A stretch of 16,045 bases of DNA from the NCBI GenBank assembly GCA_045632625.1, contig JAZQWZ010000083.1:1-16045 (forward strand), written 5' to 3'. A program made the position numbers and the translations under genes. This DNA is from Scatosoma sp045632625 (GTDB lineage: Bacteria; Bacillota; Clostridia; Christensenellales; Borkfalkiaceae). Below, piece by piece: positions 1-7,806 of this stretch. Positions within the stretch are counted from its first letter, which is position 1. Every line of letters begins with the position of its first letter. The notes beneath the pieces are model-generated. The model saw nothing but the letters and a program-made list of their open reading frames with translations. It did no database searches and had not been told where the DNA came from.

Positions 1-810
1 TATATCGTTTTAAAAAAGCGCAAAGGCGCGCTTTCGTCTATCACGATGCACGGACAAGGCAGCGAGAGTATTCCCCCCGAACAAAACAACGCGTTAAAGG
101 CGGCGGAGTTGTTTTCCAAGCGGTTTAACGTAGACGGCGCATATATTACCGTGCATAAAAATATTCCTATCGGCGCAGGACTTGGCGGTTCGTCTGCGGA
201 CGTTGCTGGGGTGCTGAACGGTATGGCAAAGCTATACAAAATTGACGATAAAGCGGCGATAGAAAAACTTGCCGACGAGCTGGGCAGTGATACGCGATAT
301 ATGTTGGAAGGCGGGTTTGCGCGTATGCAAGGCAGGGGCAATCAAGTGAAAAAATTGCCTATTTCCACAAAGCTGTATTTCCTGTTATTAACGCCTAAAT
401 CGTCCGTTTCATCGGGCGCGTGCTACAAGGAATACGATGCAAATCCCACGCCGAAAACGGTGGAAAACGCGACGGATGCTTTGATCGCTTGTTTAAAGGA
501 AAATCGTGTAAACGATATGGGCAGGTATTTGACGAATCATTTATATTTGCCAGCTACGCGCTTAAATAAGGACGTGGAAAACGCTATGCAAACGGCGCTT
601 TCGTTTTCGCCCATCGGCGCGGTAATGACGGGCAGCGGCAGCGGTGTTTTGGCGTTATTTGAGTATAAAGAGCTTTGCGAATGGGCAAAGAGCAGAGTAA
701 AAGGAAAATTCCGCGCGGACGTAATTAAAACGATTGTTCCGAGCGAGAAAAAAGTATGGAAAAATCCGTTTGTACTTTCTAAGGAAGAAATGGAAAACGC
801 AAACGAATAA
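1..810 (+). CDS. ispE: 4-diphosphocytidyl-2-C-methyl-D-erythritol kinase, 5' end missing
   Basis: IspE phosphorylates the 2-hydroxyl of CDP-methylerythritol with ATP in the cytoplasmic non-mevalonate (MEP) isoprenoid pathway. The reading frame is open from base 1, so the gene starts before the window; the ATG at 46 is internal. About 269 codons are visible, and IspE is usually 280-300 residues, so roughly 20-30 N-terminal residues are missing. The GHMP-kinase ATP loop is clear at 172-213 (GAGLGGSSADVA preceded by PI). The third GHMP motif near the C-terminus (MTGSGSGV, about 628-651) is also present. The next gene starts 13 bases after the stop, so the two are probably co-transcribed. The family assignment is firm. 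The missing N-terminus holds one conserved motif that cannot be checked here. Confidence 0.95.
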   Translation, partial: YIVLKKRKGALSSITMHGQGSESIPPEQNNALKAAELFSKRFNVDGAYITVHKNIPIGAGLGGSSADVAGVLNGMAKLYKIDDKAAIEKLADELGSDTRYMLEGGFARMQGRGNQVKKLPISTKLYFLLLTPKSSVSSGACYKEYDANPTPKTVENATDALIACLKENRVNDMGRYLTNHLYLPATRLNKDVENAMQTALSFSPIGAVMTGSGSGVLALFEYKELCEWAKSRVKGKFRADVIKTIVPSEKKVWKNPFVLSKEEMENANE

Positions 811-823
811 ATAGGAGAAAAAG

Positions 824-1768
824 ATGGAAGAAAGAATTGTCGATGACGAATACGGACGCGGTGTAAAGCTTAAAAAGACGAAAGACGGCTACGTGGACGT
901 AACGGATGCGGAATTAGAAGAAAACCAAGATTTGGAAGCGGAAGAAACAAGCGAAGAAGCATTGTTTGAATTTCCCTCTTTTGATACGGACGTGGATGAC
1001 GAGGAGTTGGCTACGCTGACGCCTGAAGAAGCAATGGCGCTCAAAAAGCAACGCGAAGCGCAGGCAGCGGAACGTTTGGCGGAATATCAAAAATATTGCC
1101 AAGAAGGGGAACGGCAGTTAGAAGAAGGCAGTTTCCATGCCGCTGAATTGCAATTTGAAAAGGCACTTTGGCTAGACGACGAGCCTACGCAGGCTTCAGT
1201 GGGCTACTGGCGCGCGAAAACGGCGGATTTTTCCAACCCCGACGCACTTGCGGAAGAATATTTGTACGCAGGTTTTGATAATTTGGAAGCGGACGTTGGT
1301 TATAAAGCGGTGGATATTTTACGCGAACGGTATCAATCGGTATTTCAAAAACGTATGCAGGAGCTGGAAACGCAGGAACAACCTTTGGTTGAAAACGTGG
1401 AAAGCAAGCAAATTGCTCGCCGCGAAGTACTGAAAGAACGCTTGAAAATATCGGGGTTATACTCAGCGATAGCGGCGTTGCCTATGCTCGCTTGCTTGAT
1501 TTTGACAATCGTATTTGCGGTGAAAATTCCCACGGTAAAGGAGAATACGTTTATTTTGCCTACGATTATTTGCGGCGCACTGTTTTTCGTTGGATTTATC
1601 GTATTTTTGATTGTATCGAATAAAATGTTTAACGTGTTGCGTATGCGTAAGGAAAACGAACGCATTTCATCCACGGAAGAAGGGCAGCGCCTTGTAGAAA
1701 TTAGGGCGTACAAGGCTATTTATAAATATTTCTTGCTGGATACTACGCAAAACGCAGAGGAAGCATAA
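824..1768 (+). CDS. Unrecognised acidic TPR-like protein with two C-terminal membrane segments
   Basis: I do not recognise this 314-residue protein as a named family. An AGGAG at 813-817 sits 6 bases before the ATG. Residues 1-70 are strongly acidic and probably disordered. Residues about 80-120 look like one tetratricopeptide-type helical hairpin, with the pattern YQKYCQEGERQLEEGSFHAA followed by a second helix containing FEKALWLDD. Residues about 140-208 are helical and charged. Two hydrophobic segments follow at about 211-233 and 242-265, then a basic, charged C-terminal tail. With no signal peptide, the large N-terminal part is probably cytoplasmic and the protein is anchored by a C-terminal hairpin in the membrane. 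It follows ispE closely and is followed by an intrinsic terminator, so it is probably the last gene of that operon. Any function, such as a membrane-bound scaffold, would be a guess. Confidence 0.8.
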   Translation: MEERIVDDEYGRGVKLKKTKDGYVDVTDAELEENQDLEAEETSEEALFEFPSFDTDVDDEELATLTPEEAMALKKQREAQAAERLAEYQKYCQEGERQLEEGSFHAAELQFEKALWLDDEPTQASVGYWRAKTADFSNPDALAEEYLYAGFDNLEADVGYKAVDILRERYQSVFQKRMQELETQEQPLVENVESKQIARREVLKERLKISGLYSAIAALPMLACLILTIVFAVKIPTVKENTFILPTIICGALFFVGFIVFLIVSNKMFNVLRMRKENERISSTEEGQRLVEIRAYKAIYKYFLLDTTQNAEEA

Positions 1769-1787
1769 ATTGCGTTATAAGCCTGCG

Positions 1788-1841
1788 CGAATAATGCGCG
1801 TATACACGCATAGACGAATAATGCGCGTATACACGCATAGA
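1788..1841. repeat. Perfect 27-bp tandem duplication with an internal near-palindrome
   Basis: Bases 1788-1814 are repeated exactly at 1815-1841. Each copy contains the 18-base sequence ATGCGCGTATACACGCAT (1794-1811 and 1821-1838). It is palindromic at 16 of 18 positions, with one mismatched pair. The repeat lies between the stop of the upstream gene and its terminator. It could be a recent slippage duplication, a pair of protein-binding sites, or an RNA stem-loop pair. A related half-site, GCGCGTAT, occurs in the spacer of the promoter at 1913-1942. Confidence 0.9.
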
Positions 1842-1862
1842 TAAATTATAACAAAAAAAGTT

Positions 1863-1893
1863 AAAAAAACGGAGTAATTTTACTCCGTTTTTC
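1863..1893 (+). terminator. Intrinsic terminator after the ispE operon
   Basis: The arms ACGGAGTA (1869-1876) and TACTCCGT (1881-1888) pair around a four-base ATTT loop. A-runs and T-runs flank the stem and can extend it. T-runs follow at 1888-1892 and 1895-1900. The A-run on the other side means it could also terminate minus-strand transcripts, although no minus-strand gene is visible. Confidence 0.9.
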
Positions 1894-1912
1894 ATTTTTT
1901 GCGGAATTTTTG

Positions 1913-1942
1913 TTGCGTTTTCGCGCGCGTATGTGTTATAAT
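1913..1942 (+). promoter_or_regulatory. SigA-type promoter with extended -10 for the ABC exporter operon
   Basis: A perfect TATAAT is at 1937-1942, preceded by TG at the extended -10 position (1934-1935). A weak -35 (TTGCGT, 1913-1918) lies 18 bases upstream. A perfect extended -10 commonly compensates for a poor -35. Transcription would start near 1949, about 25 bases before the ATG of the first exporter gene. It follows the terminator directly, so the exporter is an independent unit. Confidence 0.75.
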
Positions 1943-1974
1943 AACAGGCGAAAGTAACAATTTTTAGGTGCTGT

Positions 1975-3744
1975 ATGAAAAAATTATTACCGTATTTTAA
2001 GCCGTATAAATGGCAAAGCCTGTTAGGGCCGCTTTTTAAATTGTTGGAAGCGACCTTTGAATTGCTTGTGCCGATTATCGTAGGCTTGATTGTCGACCGC
2101 GGTTTGGGTGTGTTTGAAAACGGCGGCTATCCGTATGCAGACAAGCCGTATATCGTGAAAATGTGTTTGCTTTTGGCGGCGTTTGGTTTGTTTGGATTTT
2201 TATTTGCCGTAATTGCGCAATATTTTGCGGCAAAAACAGCTACGGGCGTATCGGCAGGTATTCGTTTTGCACTCTTTAAAAAACTACAATCGCTGTCCTA
2301 TAAAGATATAGACAAAATGGGTACGGCGACGATGCTTACGCGTATGTCTGGGGATATCGATAAATTTCAATCGGGCGTAAACTTGACTTTGCGGTTATTT
2401 TTGCGTTCGCCCTTTATCGTATTCGGCGCGATGATTACCGGCTTTTTTATCGATCCGAAAAGTATCGGTGTGTTTGCGCTTGCCATTTTTGCGCTTGCGG
2501 TAGTCGTATTTGCCGTGATGGGGATTTGTATGCCCCTGTATAAAAAATCGCAAGCTAAGTTGGATGCGGTGGTGCTTTCTACGCGTGAAAATTTGACGGG
2601 TGCGCGTGTTTTGCGTGCGTTTTGCAGGGAAGAAAGTGAAAAAGAGCAATTTGCATATCGCAATGACGCCTTGACGAAAGAACGCAAGTTTGTCGGTGCG
2701 ATAGCGGCTATCACCAACCCCTTGACCTTCGTATTAGTCAACGCGGCAATTATTTTGCTGTTATATACGGGCGCTATCCGTGTGGACGGCGGCGCGCTTT
2801 CCCAAGGCAGCGTAATTGCGCTGTATAACTTAATGGGACAAATTTTGATAGAGCTTATTAAGCTTGCCAACTTGATTGTAACGATTACCAAGGCGGCGGC
2901 GTGCGGCAGCCGTATCGAAGCGGTTTTGCAAATGCAACCGTCCTTGCAAATCGACGAAACGGCAGATCAAACGGTTGACGGAAATACGGACAAGGGAACG
3001 GGTATACCGTTTATCGTGTTTGATAACGTATCCGTGCAATATACGCAAAATGCCGAGCCTGCCATTGAAAATATTTCGTTCACCGCAGAGCGCGGACAAA
3101 CGGTGGGGATTATCGGCGGTACGGGCAGCGGTAAAACGACGCTTATCAACGTGTTGCCGCATTTTTATGACGTTAGTGCGGGGCAGGTACGCGTCGACGG
3201 TAAAAACGTGCGTTTAAAAGATATGCAATTGTACCTGCGCGAGCGTATCGGTATCGTACCGCAAAAGGCGGTGTTGTTTAAAGGTACGCTCCGCGAAAAT
3301 TTGCTTTGGGGCAAGGCGGACGCAACGGACGAAGAGCTTTGGAATGCCTTGCGTATAGCACAAGCGGATATGTTCGTGGCGGAAAAAGGCGGTTTGGATA
3401 TCCAAGTAGCGCAGGGCGGTAAAAATTTCTCAGGCGGGCAAAAGCAACGCTTGACGATTGCGCGCGCTTTGGTACGCAATCCCGAAATTTTAATATTAGA
3501 CGACAGCTCGTCTGCGCTTGATTACGCAACGGACGCGGCTTTGCGTAAGGCGATTAAGCAGTTGAAAACGACGGTGTTTATCGTGTCGCAACGCACGTCG
3601 TCTGTTCGTGACGCGGATAAAATCGTGGTGCTGGACGACGGTATAGCGGTGGGTGTAGGTACGCATGAAACGCTGATGCAAGATTGTGAAGTATACCGCG
3701 AAATTTACCATTCGCAATACGGCGAAGAAGGGGGTGCGGTATGA
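1975..3744 (+). CDS. Heterodimeric ABC exporter subunit with degenerate ATP site
   Basis: This is a 589-residue half-transporter: an N-terminal six-helix membrane domain (about residues 1-320) fused to a C-terminal nucleotide-binding domain. The Walker A GGTGSGKTT is at 381-389 and the signature FSGGQ at 485-489. After the Walker B aspartate D509, the catalytic glutamate is replaced by D510 (LDDSSSALD). The switch histidine is replaced by Q539 (SQRTSS). These substitutions are typical of the degenerate subunit of asymmetric exporters such as LmrC/LmrD, BmrC/BmrD and TM287/TM288. AGGTG at 1966-1970 is the likely ribosome-binding site. The stop overlaps the partner's start by four bases (ATGA), which fits translational coupling and heterodimer assembly. 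The family exports drugs, lipids or peptides; the substrate cannot be read from sequence. Confidence 0.93.
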   Translation: MKKLLPYFKPYKWQSLLGPLFKLLEATFELLVPIIVGLIVDRGLGVFENGGYPYADKPYIVKMCLLLAAFGLFGFLFAVIAQYFAAKTATGVSAGIRFALFKKLQSLSYKDIDKMGTATMLTRMSGDIDKFQSGVNLTLRLFLRSPFIVFGAMITGFFIDPKSIGVFALAIFALAVVVFAVMGICMPLYKKSQAKLDAVVLSTRENLTGARVLRAFCREESEKEQFAYRNDALTKERKFVGAIAAITNPLTFVLVNAAIILLLYTGAIRVDGGALSQGSVIALYNLMGQILIELIKLANLIVTITKAAACGSRIEAVLQMQPSLQIDETADQTVDGNTDKGTGIPFIVFDNVSVQYTQNAEPAIENISFTAERGQTVGIIGGTGSGKTTLINVLPHFYDVSAGQVRVDGKNVRLKDMQLYLRERIGIVPQKAVLFKGTLRENLLWGKADATDEELWNALRIAQADMFVAEKGGLDIQVAQGGKNFSGGQKQRLTIARALVRNPEILILDDSSSALDYATDAALRKAIKQLKTTVFIVSQRTSSVRDADKIVVLDDGIAVGVGTHETLMQDCEVYREIYHSQYGEEGGAV

Positions 3745-5474
3745 ACAGCGTAAGCAAACAAAGTACTCTCAAACGCGTGCTTGGTTACGTAGGCAAATAC
3801 CCCCTTGCCTTGACGGGTAGTATCTTGTTCGCGCTTTTGTCGGTGGCAGGCTCGTTGCTCGTCCCCGTATTCTTTGGCGACGCTATCGATTGTATCGTGC
3901 AAAACGGCGTGGACTGGACTGCACTTGAACGCACGTTTTTACAGGTAGCGGCGGCGGTGGGCGTTTCGGCTGCGGCGCAATGGCTGATGAGCTTGTGTAA
4001 CAACTACGTATCTTGCCACGTGGTACGCGATTTGCGCAAGGATGCGTTTGATAAGATAGGCAAACTGCCCTTGCAGTATATCGACACGCACGGCCACGGC
4101 GATACGGTAAGCCGAGTTACGGCGGACGCCGACCAGTTTGCCGATGGGCTTTTGATGGGCTTTACGCAATTTTTCACGGGGATTACTACCATTTTGGGCA
4201 CGATAGCGTTTATGTTGTTGACCAACTGGAAAATTGCGCTTTTGGTTATTTTATTAACGCCTGCGTCTTTATTCGTAGCGCGGTTTGTCGCTACGCATAC
4301 GCATAAATTTTTCGTGGAGCAAGCGTCCGTGCGCGCGGAGCAAACTTCCTTTACGGAAGAAGCTATTTCGGGGATTAAAACTACGCAGGCATTTGCGCAC
4401 GAAGATGAAAACGAAAGCAAATTTGCGGAAATCAACGCTCGGTTGGAAAAGGCTTCGCTCAACGCTACGTTCTATTCCTCACTGACAAATCCGTCCACGA
4501 GGTTTATCAATAATTTGGTGTATGCGGCGGTGGCGCTTTTGGGCGCGTTCCACGTAGCTGGCGGCACGTTCACGGTAGGCGGTTTGACGAAGTTTTTATC
4601 CTATGCAAATCAATACACCAAACCCTTTAATGAAATTTCAGGCGTGATTACCGAACTCAAAGGCTCGTTTGTTTGCGCAGCGCGTATTTTCGCGTTTATC
4701 GACGAGCGAGAAGAGCCTTCTGACACGGACAATGCCGACTTGCAAAACGTACAAGGCAACGTGCAATTAAACAACGTGTGTTTTTCCTACAATCCCGAAA
4801 AGCCGCTCATTGAAGATTTGTCTTTACGCGTACAAAGCGGTTCGCGCGTGGCAATCGTAGGCAGAACGGGTAGCGGCAAAACCACGCTTATCAATCTTTT
4901 AATGCGTTTTTACGACGTGCAAGCTGGGCAAATTTGTATTGACGGCAATGATTTACGAACGTTAACGAGAAAATCCTTACGAGAAAATTACGGTATGGTT
5001 TTGCAGGAAACGTGGCTCAAATACGGCACGGTACGCGAAAATATTAAAATGGGCGCGCCCGATGCTACCGACGAGCAAATGATAGCGGCGGCGAAAGCGG
5101 CGCACGCGCATAGCTTTATCAAGCGTATGGAAAAGGGTTACGATACTGTTTTGCGTGAACACGGCGCACTGTCTGAAGGGCAAAAACAGCTGTTGTGTAT
5201 TGCGCGTATTATGCTTTCTCTACCGCCCATGCTCATTTTAGATGAAGCGACCTCGTCTATTGATACGCGTACGGAAATGAAAATTAGCGATGCGTTCCAA
5301 AAATTGATGCAGGGCAGAACGACGTTTATCGTAGCGCATCGTCTTTCCACCATTTTGAACGCCGACGTAATTTTGGTCATGGAAAACGGCCGCGTGGTGG
5401 AAATGGGCAAACATCACGAGCTCTTGCAAAAGGGCGGTGCATACGCTACGCTGTATAACGGACAATTTGCTTAA
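3741..5474 (+). CDS. Heterodimeric ABC exporter subunit with catalytic Walker B
   Basis: This 577-residue partner of the preceding half-transporter has the same layout: a six-helix exporter domain (about 1-330) and a C-terminal ATPase domain. Walker A is at 374-382 (GRTGSGKTT). Walker B has the catalytic glutamate E502 after D501 (LILDEATSS). The switch histidine is H533 (VAHRLST). The signature is non-canonical, LSEGQ at 477-481, with Glu for the first Gly. In a head-to-tail dimer this altered signature would face the partner's degenerate Walker site, while the partner's good FSGGQ would complete the catalytic site here. All the deviations therefore fall in one composite site, which strongly supports a functional asymmetric heterodimer. 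A purine-rich GAAGGGGG stretch precedes the start. No terminator is visible after the stop. Confidence 0.93.
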   Translation: MNSVSKQSTLKRVLGYVGKYPLALTGSILFALLSVAGSLLVPVFFGDAIDCIVQNGVDWTALERTFLQVAAAVGVSAAAQWLMSLCNNYVSCHVVRDLRKDAFDKIGKLPLQYIDTHGHGDTVSRVTADADQFADGLLMGFTQFFTGITTILGTIAFMLLTNWKIALLVILLTPASLFVARFVATHTHKFFVEQASVRAEQTSFTEEAISGIKTTQAFAHEDENESKFAEINARLEKASLNATFYSSLTNPSTRFINNLVYAAVALLGAFHVAGGTFTVGGLTKFLSYANQYTKPFNEISGVITELKGSFVCAARIFAFIDEREEPSDTDNADLQNVQGNVQLNNVCFSYNPEKPLIEDLSLRVQSGSRVAIVGRTGSGKTTLINLLMRFYDVQAGQICIDGNDLRTLTRKSLRENYGMVLQETWLKYGTVRENIKMGAPDATDEQMIAAAKAAHAHSFIKRMEKGYDTVLREHGALSEGQKQLLCIARIMLSLPPMLILDEATSSIDTRTEMKISDAFQKLMQGRTTFIVAHRLSTILNADVILVMENGRVVEMGKHHELLQKGGAYATLYNGQFA

Positions 5475-5505
5475 ACGCATACCTGTCCTATATCTTTTGA
5501 CAAAG

Positions 5506-5534
5506 TAATATCTATTTTCGCGCTTGCATATACT
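5506..5534 (+). promoter_or_regulatory. Candidate SigE (mother-cell sporulation) promoter for yqfC-yqfD
   Basis: TAATATC at 5506-5512 fits the SigE -35 consensus (KMATATT) at six of seven positions. CATATACT at 5527-5534 fits the -10 (CATACAnT) at seven of eight. The 14-base spacer is in the normal range. The site ends 17 bases before the yqfC ATG, and yqfC/yqfD belong to the SigE regulon in Bacillus subtilis. A TTGACA at 5497-5502 has no SigA -10 at usable distance. Confidence 0.6.
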
Positions 5535-5551
5535 AACCCAAGGGGGCGTGT

Positions 5552-5815
5552 ATGGAGCTTTTGAAAGAGATTATCGGCGAAGAAAATGGGAAAACGTCGC
5601 GTTGTACGCTGTGGATAGGCGGCGGCGGATATTTTGAAGGCGTGAAAGCGGTGGGGGATTTTTCCAGCGAACAAATCGTGTTGTATTTTCCCCATGCCAG
5701 CGTACAAATCGACGGTGTGGATTTGTCTATCGGTAAATATTGCGACGGCGATTTACGCTTAAAAGGCAAAGTGCGCGCTATGCAGTTTTTCAATAAGGAC
5801 GGAGCGCCCATATGA
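5552..5815 (+). CDS. yqfC: Sporulation protein YqfC (YabP/YqfC family)
   Basis: This 87-residue protein has the size and pattern of the YabP/YqfC family. That family consists of short all-beta proteins made in the mother cell during sporulation, with no known enzymatic activity. Recognisable features are the glycine-rich turn near residues 23-27, the central strand SEQIVLYFPHASVQIDG, and the terminal strand pattern LKGKVRAMQFF. AGGGGG at 5541-5546 sets the start. The candidate SigE promoter lies just upstream. The stop overlaps the yqfD start in an ATGA, as expected for this conserved pair. Its place at the head of yqfC-yqfD-phoH is as strong an argument as the sequence itself. Confidence 0.88.
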   Translation: MELLKEIIGEENGKTSRCTLWIGGGGYFEGVKAVGDFSSEQIVLYFPHASVQIDGVDLSIGKYCDGDLRLKGKVRAMQFFNKDGAPI

Positions 5816-6756
5816 ACGTTATCCGTCACAGTATATCGTTTTTTCCGTGGGGAAAACATAAGTTTTGCATTCAGGGCAATATGCCCGAGCGTGCGCTGTT
5901 ACGCTTAAAAAGAGCGCAAATTCCCGTATATAACGTCAAAAAAACGCAAAAAAACGAGATAGTTTTGCTTGTAAACGCAAAAGATTGTCAAAAAGTTTTT
6001 GCAATTTTTCCTTCCGTGTGCTATAATATAGGCGAATATACTCCGTATATTGCGCAAAAAACAGGCGCAGTGGGTTTGGCGAAATACGCGGAAAAATTTA
6101 AAAACCGCATAGGGCTTTTCTTGGGCGCGGTGCTATTTTGCGTAGGTACGCTGTATGCCGATGGGTTGGTATTCGGCGTAAAAATCACGGGCGAGCAAGC
6201 TTACGCGCGCGAAGCACGCATGGCGCTGGATAAGCACGGGATAAAAATGTTGCATCCGTACAATGAAAAAAAAGCGGATAGTATTGCGGCGGAGCTGTTG
6301 CGGGTGAAAGGCGTGGAATTTTGTTCCTTACAAAAACACGGTTTATTTGTATACGTTGAAATGCAAACATCGCCCTTTTTGGAACAAACGCGCGTCCGCG
6401 GTGATATGAGAGCGAAATATAGCGGTACGCTGTTATCGCTAACCGCTTTAAGCGGTACACTTTTGAAAAAAGCAGGGGATAGCGTGCAGGCAGGCGATGC
6501 GCTCGTAGGGGCGTACGTGCAAACGGAAAGCGGAGAGAGAAAAAGCGTGGACGCAGTCGCGCGCGCCTATATAGCGTGTACGTATGAGCAGTCGTTTGAC
6601 GCGGCAACGCAGGAACAAGCGTTTGCGCAGGCGTATTTACAAATGGCGCTGACGGATAACGATACGTTGCAATCCACCGTGATAACACCCTTGCAAACGG
6701 GCTATGGCTATCAAGTGCGATGCGAATACGTGGCAGTGCAAACCATCAATTTATAA
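5812..6756 (+). CDS. yqfD: Sporulation protein YqfD, shorter than usual
   Basis: YqfD is a mother-cell sporulation protein of unclear biochemical role, found next to yqfC in spore-formers. This copy has 314 residues. The N-terminal soluble region (1-95) is followed by a single membrane segment at about 99-116 and then a periplasm-side or lumen-side domain starting FGVKITGEQ. The order 'small domain, basic patch KFKNR, one membrane helix, VKITG domain' matches the family. Bacillus homologues are near 400 residues, so the C-terminal part appears shortened. There is no frameshift, and the open frame ends cleanly at 6756. The assignment rests on the overlap with yqfC and on phoH directly downstream, plus the recognisable N-terminus. 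The divergent C-terminal part lowers certainty about full function. Confidence 0.85.
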   Translation: MNVIRHSISFFPWGKHKFCIQGNMPERALLRLKRAQIPVYNVKKTQKNEIVLLVNAKDCQKVFAIFPSVCYNIGEYTPYIAQKTGAVGLAKYAEKFKNRIGLFLGAVLFCVGTLYADGLVFGVKITGEQAYAREARMALDKHGIKMLHPYNEKKADSIAAELLRVKGVEFCSLQKHGLFVYVEMQTSPFLEQTRVRGDMRAKYSGTLLSLTALSGTLLKKAGDSVQAGDALVGAYVQTESGERKSVDAVARAYIACTYEQSFDAATQEQAFAQAYLQMALTDNDTLQSTVITPLQTGYGYQVRCEYVAVQTINL

Positions 6757-6783
6757 CAAACACAAAGCCAAGGGGGATATACT

Positions 6784-7806
6784 TTGGGCGAAAAAACAAA
6801 AATCAAGCAAACAATCGACGTGAAATCGGTAGACAAGCTGGTGCGCATTTTGGGCTCGTTTGACGAAAATTTAAATCTTTTAACGCGCAGTTTAGGAATA
6901 GACGCTTACGTCGAGGGTACGAAAATTCGTTTAGAAGGACAGGAAGACGGCGTGAGCGTAGCGTATAAAGCACTGACGGCGCTTTGCGCAACTGCTACGG
7001 GGAACGAAGAAATCGACGAAAGCAAAATCACCTATTGCATCGAGCTTGCCAAGGAAGGCAGGGAAGAAGAAATTGCTCTGCTTGGCGAGGGAATCGTGGC
7101 GGTTACGGCGCGCGGTAAGCAAATCAAGTGCAAGACGGTCGGGCAAAAAACGTATATCGATTTGATTAAGAAAAACACGGTGGTATTCGGTGTTGGTCCT
7201 GCCGGTACGGGGAAAACGTACTTGGCGGTGGCAATGGCGGTATCGGCGTTTAAGAGTAAGCAAATCGAAAAAATTATTCTTACGCGCCCTGCGGTGGAGG
7301 CAGGGGAAAAGCTGGGCTTTTTACCCGGGGATTTGCAGGAAAAGGTGGATCCGTATTTGCGTCCGTTGTACGACGCTTTGCAGGAAATGCTGGGCGTGGA
7401 AACGTATGCCAAGCTTATGGAAAAAGGCAGTATCGAAGTAGCTCCCCTTGCCTACATGCGCGGTAGAACACTGTCGAATGCGTTCATCATTTTGGACGAA
7501 GCGCAAAACACGACCAAGGAACAAATGAAAATGTTTTTAACGCGTATGGGCGAAGGCAGTAAAATGATTATTACCGGCGACGTTACGCAAATTGACTTAG
7601 ACGGAAAACAAAGCGGACTGCTGCACGCAACGCGCGTACTCAACGGCGTAGAAGGCGTGGGGATTTGTATGCTGACGGCAAAGGACGTCGTACGCCACCC
7701 GATGGTAATGCGTATTATCCGCGCATACGAGGCGGATGCGGAAAAGGCAGAAGGTAAGGAACAAAACGGAGAAAGCCGCGAAAAAACGCGGAAGGAGAAA
7801 AAGTAA
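6784..7806 (+). CDS. phoH: PhoH-family P-loop ATPase
   Basis: PhoH proteins are cytoplasmic P-loop ATPases related to superfamily 1 helicases and linked to RNA metabolism. This one has 340 residues. The first about 110 form the usual N-terminal domain of long PhoH proteins. The ATPase follows, with Walker A GPAGTGKT at 138-145, the family block TRPAVEAGEKLGFLPGD, and Walker B ILDEAQNTT (D238, E239). The sensor block ITGDVTQIDL comes next. The start is TTG at 6784: AGGGGG at 6771-6776 lies 7 bases upstream and no in-frame ATG fits better. The C-terminal 20 residues are highly charged (KEQNGESREK...), like a tail. It sits in the conserved yqfD-phoH-yqfF order and its stop abuts the next ATG directly. 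Confidence 0.96.
   Translation: MGEKTKIKQTIDVKSVDKLVRILGSFDENLNLLTRSLGIDAYVEGTKIRLEGQEDGVSVAYKALTALCATATGNEEIDESKITYCIELAKEGREEEIALLGEGIVAVTARGKQIKCKTVGQKTYIDLIKKNTVVFGVGPAGTGKTYLAVAMAVSAFKSKQIEKIILTRPAVEAGEKLGFLPGDLQEKVDPYLRPLYDALQEMLGVETYAKLMEKGSIEVAPLAYMRGRTLSNAFIILDEAQNTTKEQMKMFLTRMGEGSKMIITGDVTQIDLDGKQSGLLHATRVLNGVEGVGICMLTAKDVVRHPMVMRIIRAYEADAEKAEGKEQNGESREKTRKEKK

Noticed and set aside
1788..1841. CRISPR array
   Set aside because: There are only two directly abutting repeats with no spacer.
2367..2891. Long minus-strand open frames opposite the exporter genes, and similar ones elsewhere
   Set aside because: They lie opposite clear conserved genes, lack recognisable motifs and ribosome-binding sites, and result from codon bias in the real frames.
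5497..5534. SigA promoter using TTGACA at 5497
   Set aside because: The nearest -10-like TATACT is 26 bases away and nothing resembling a -10 lies at 16-18 bases. The SigE reading fits better.
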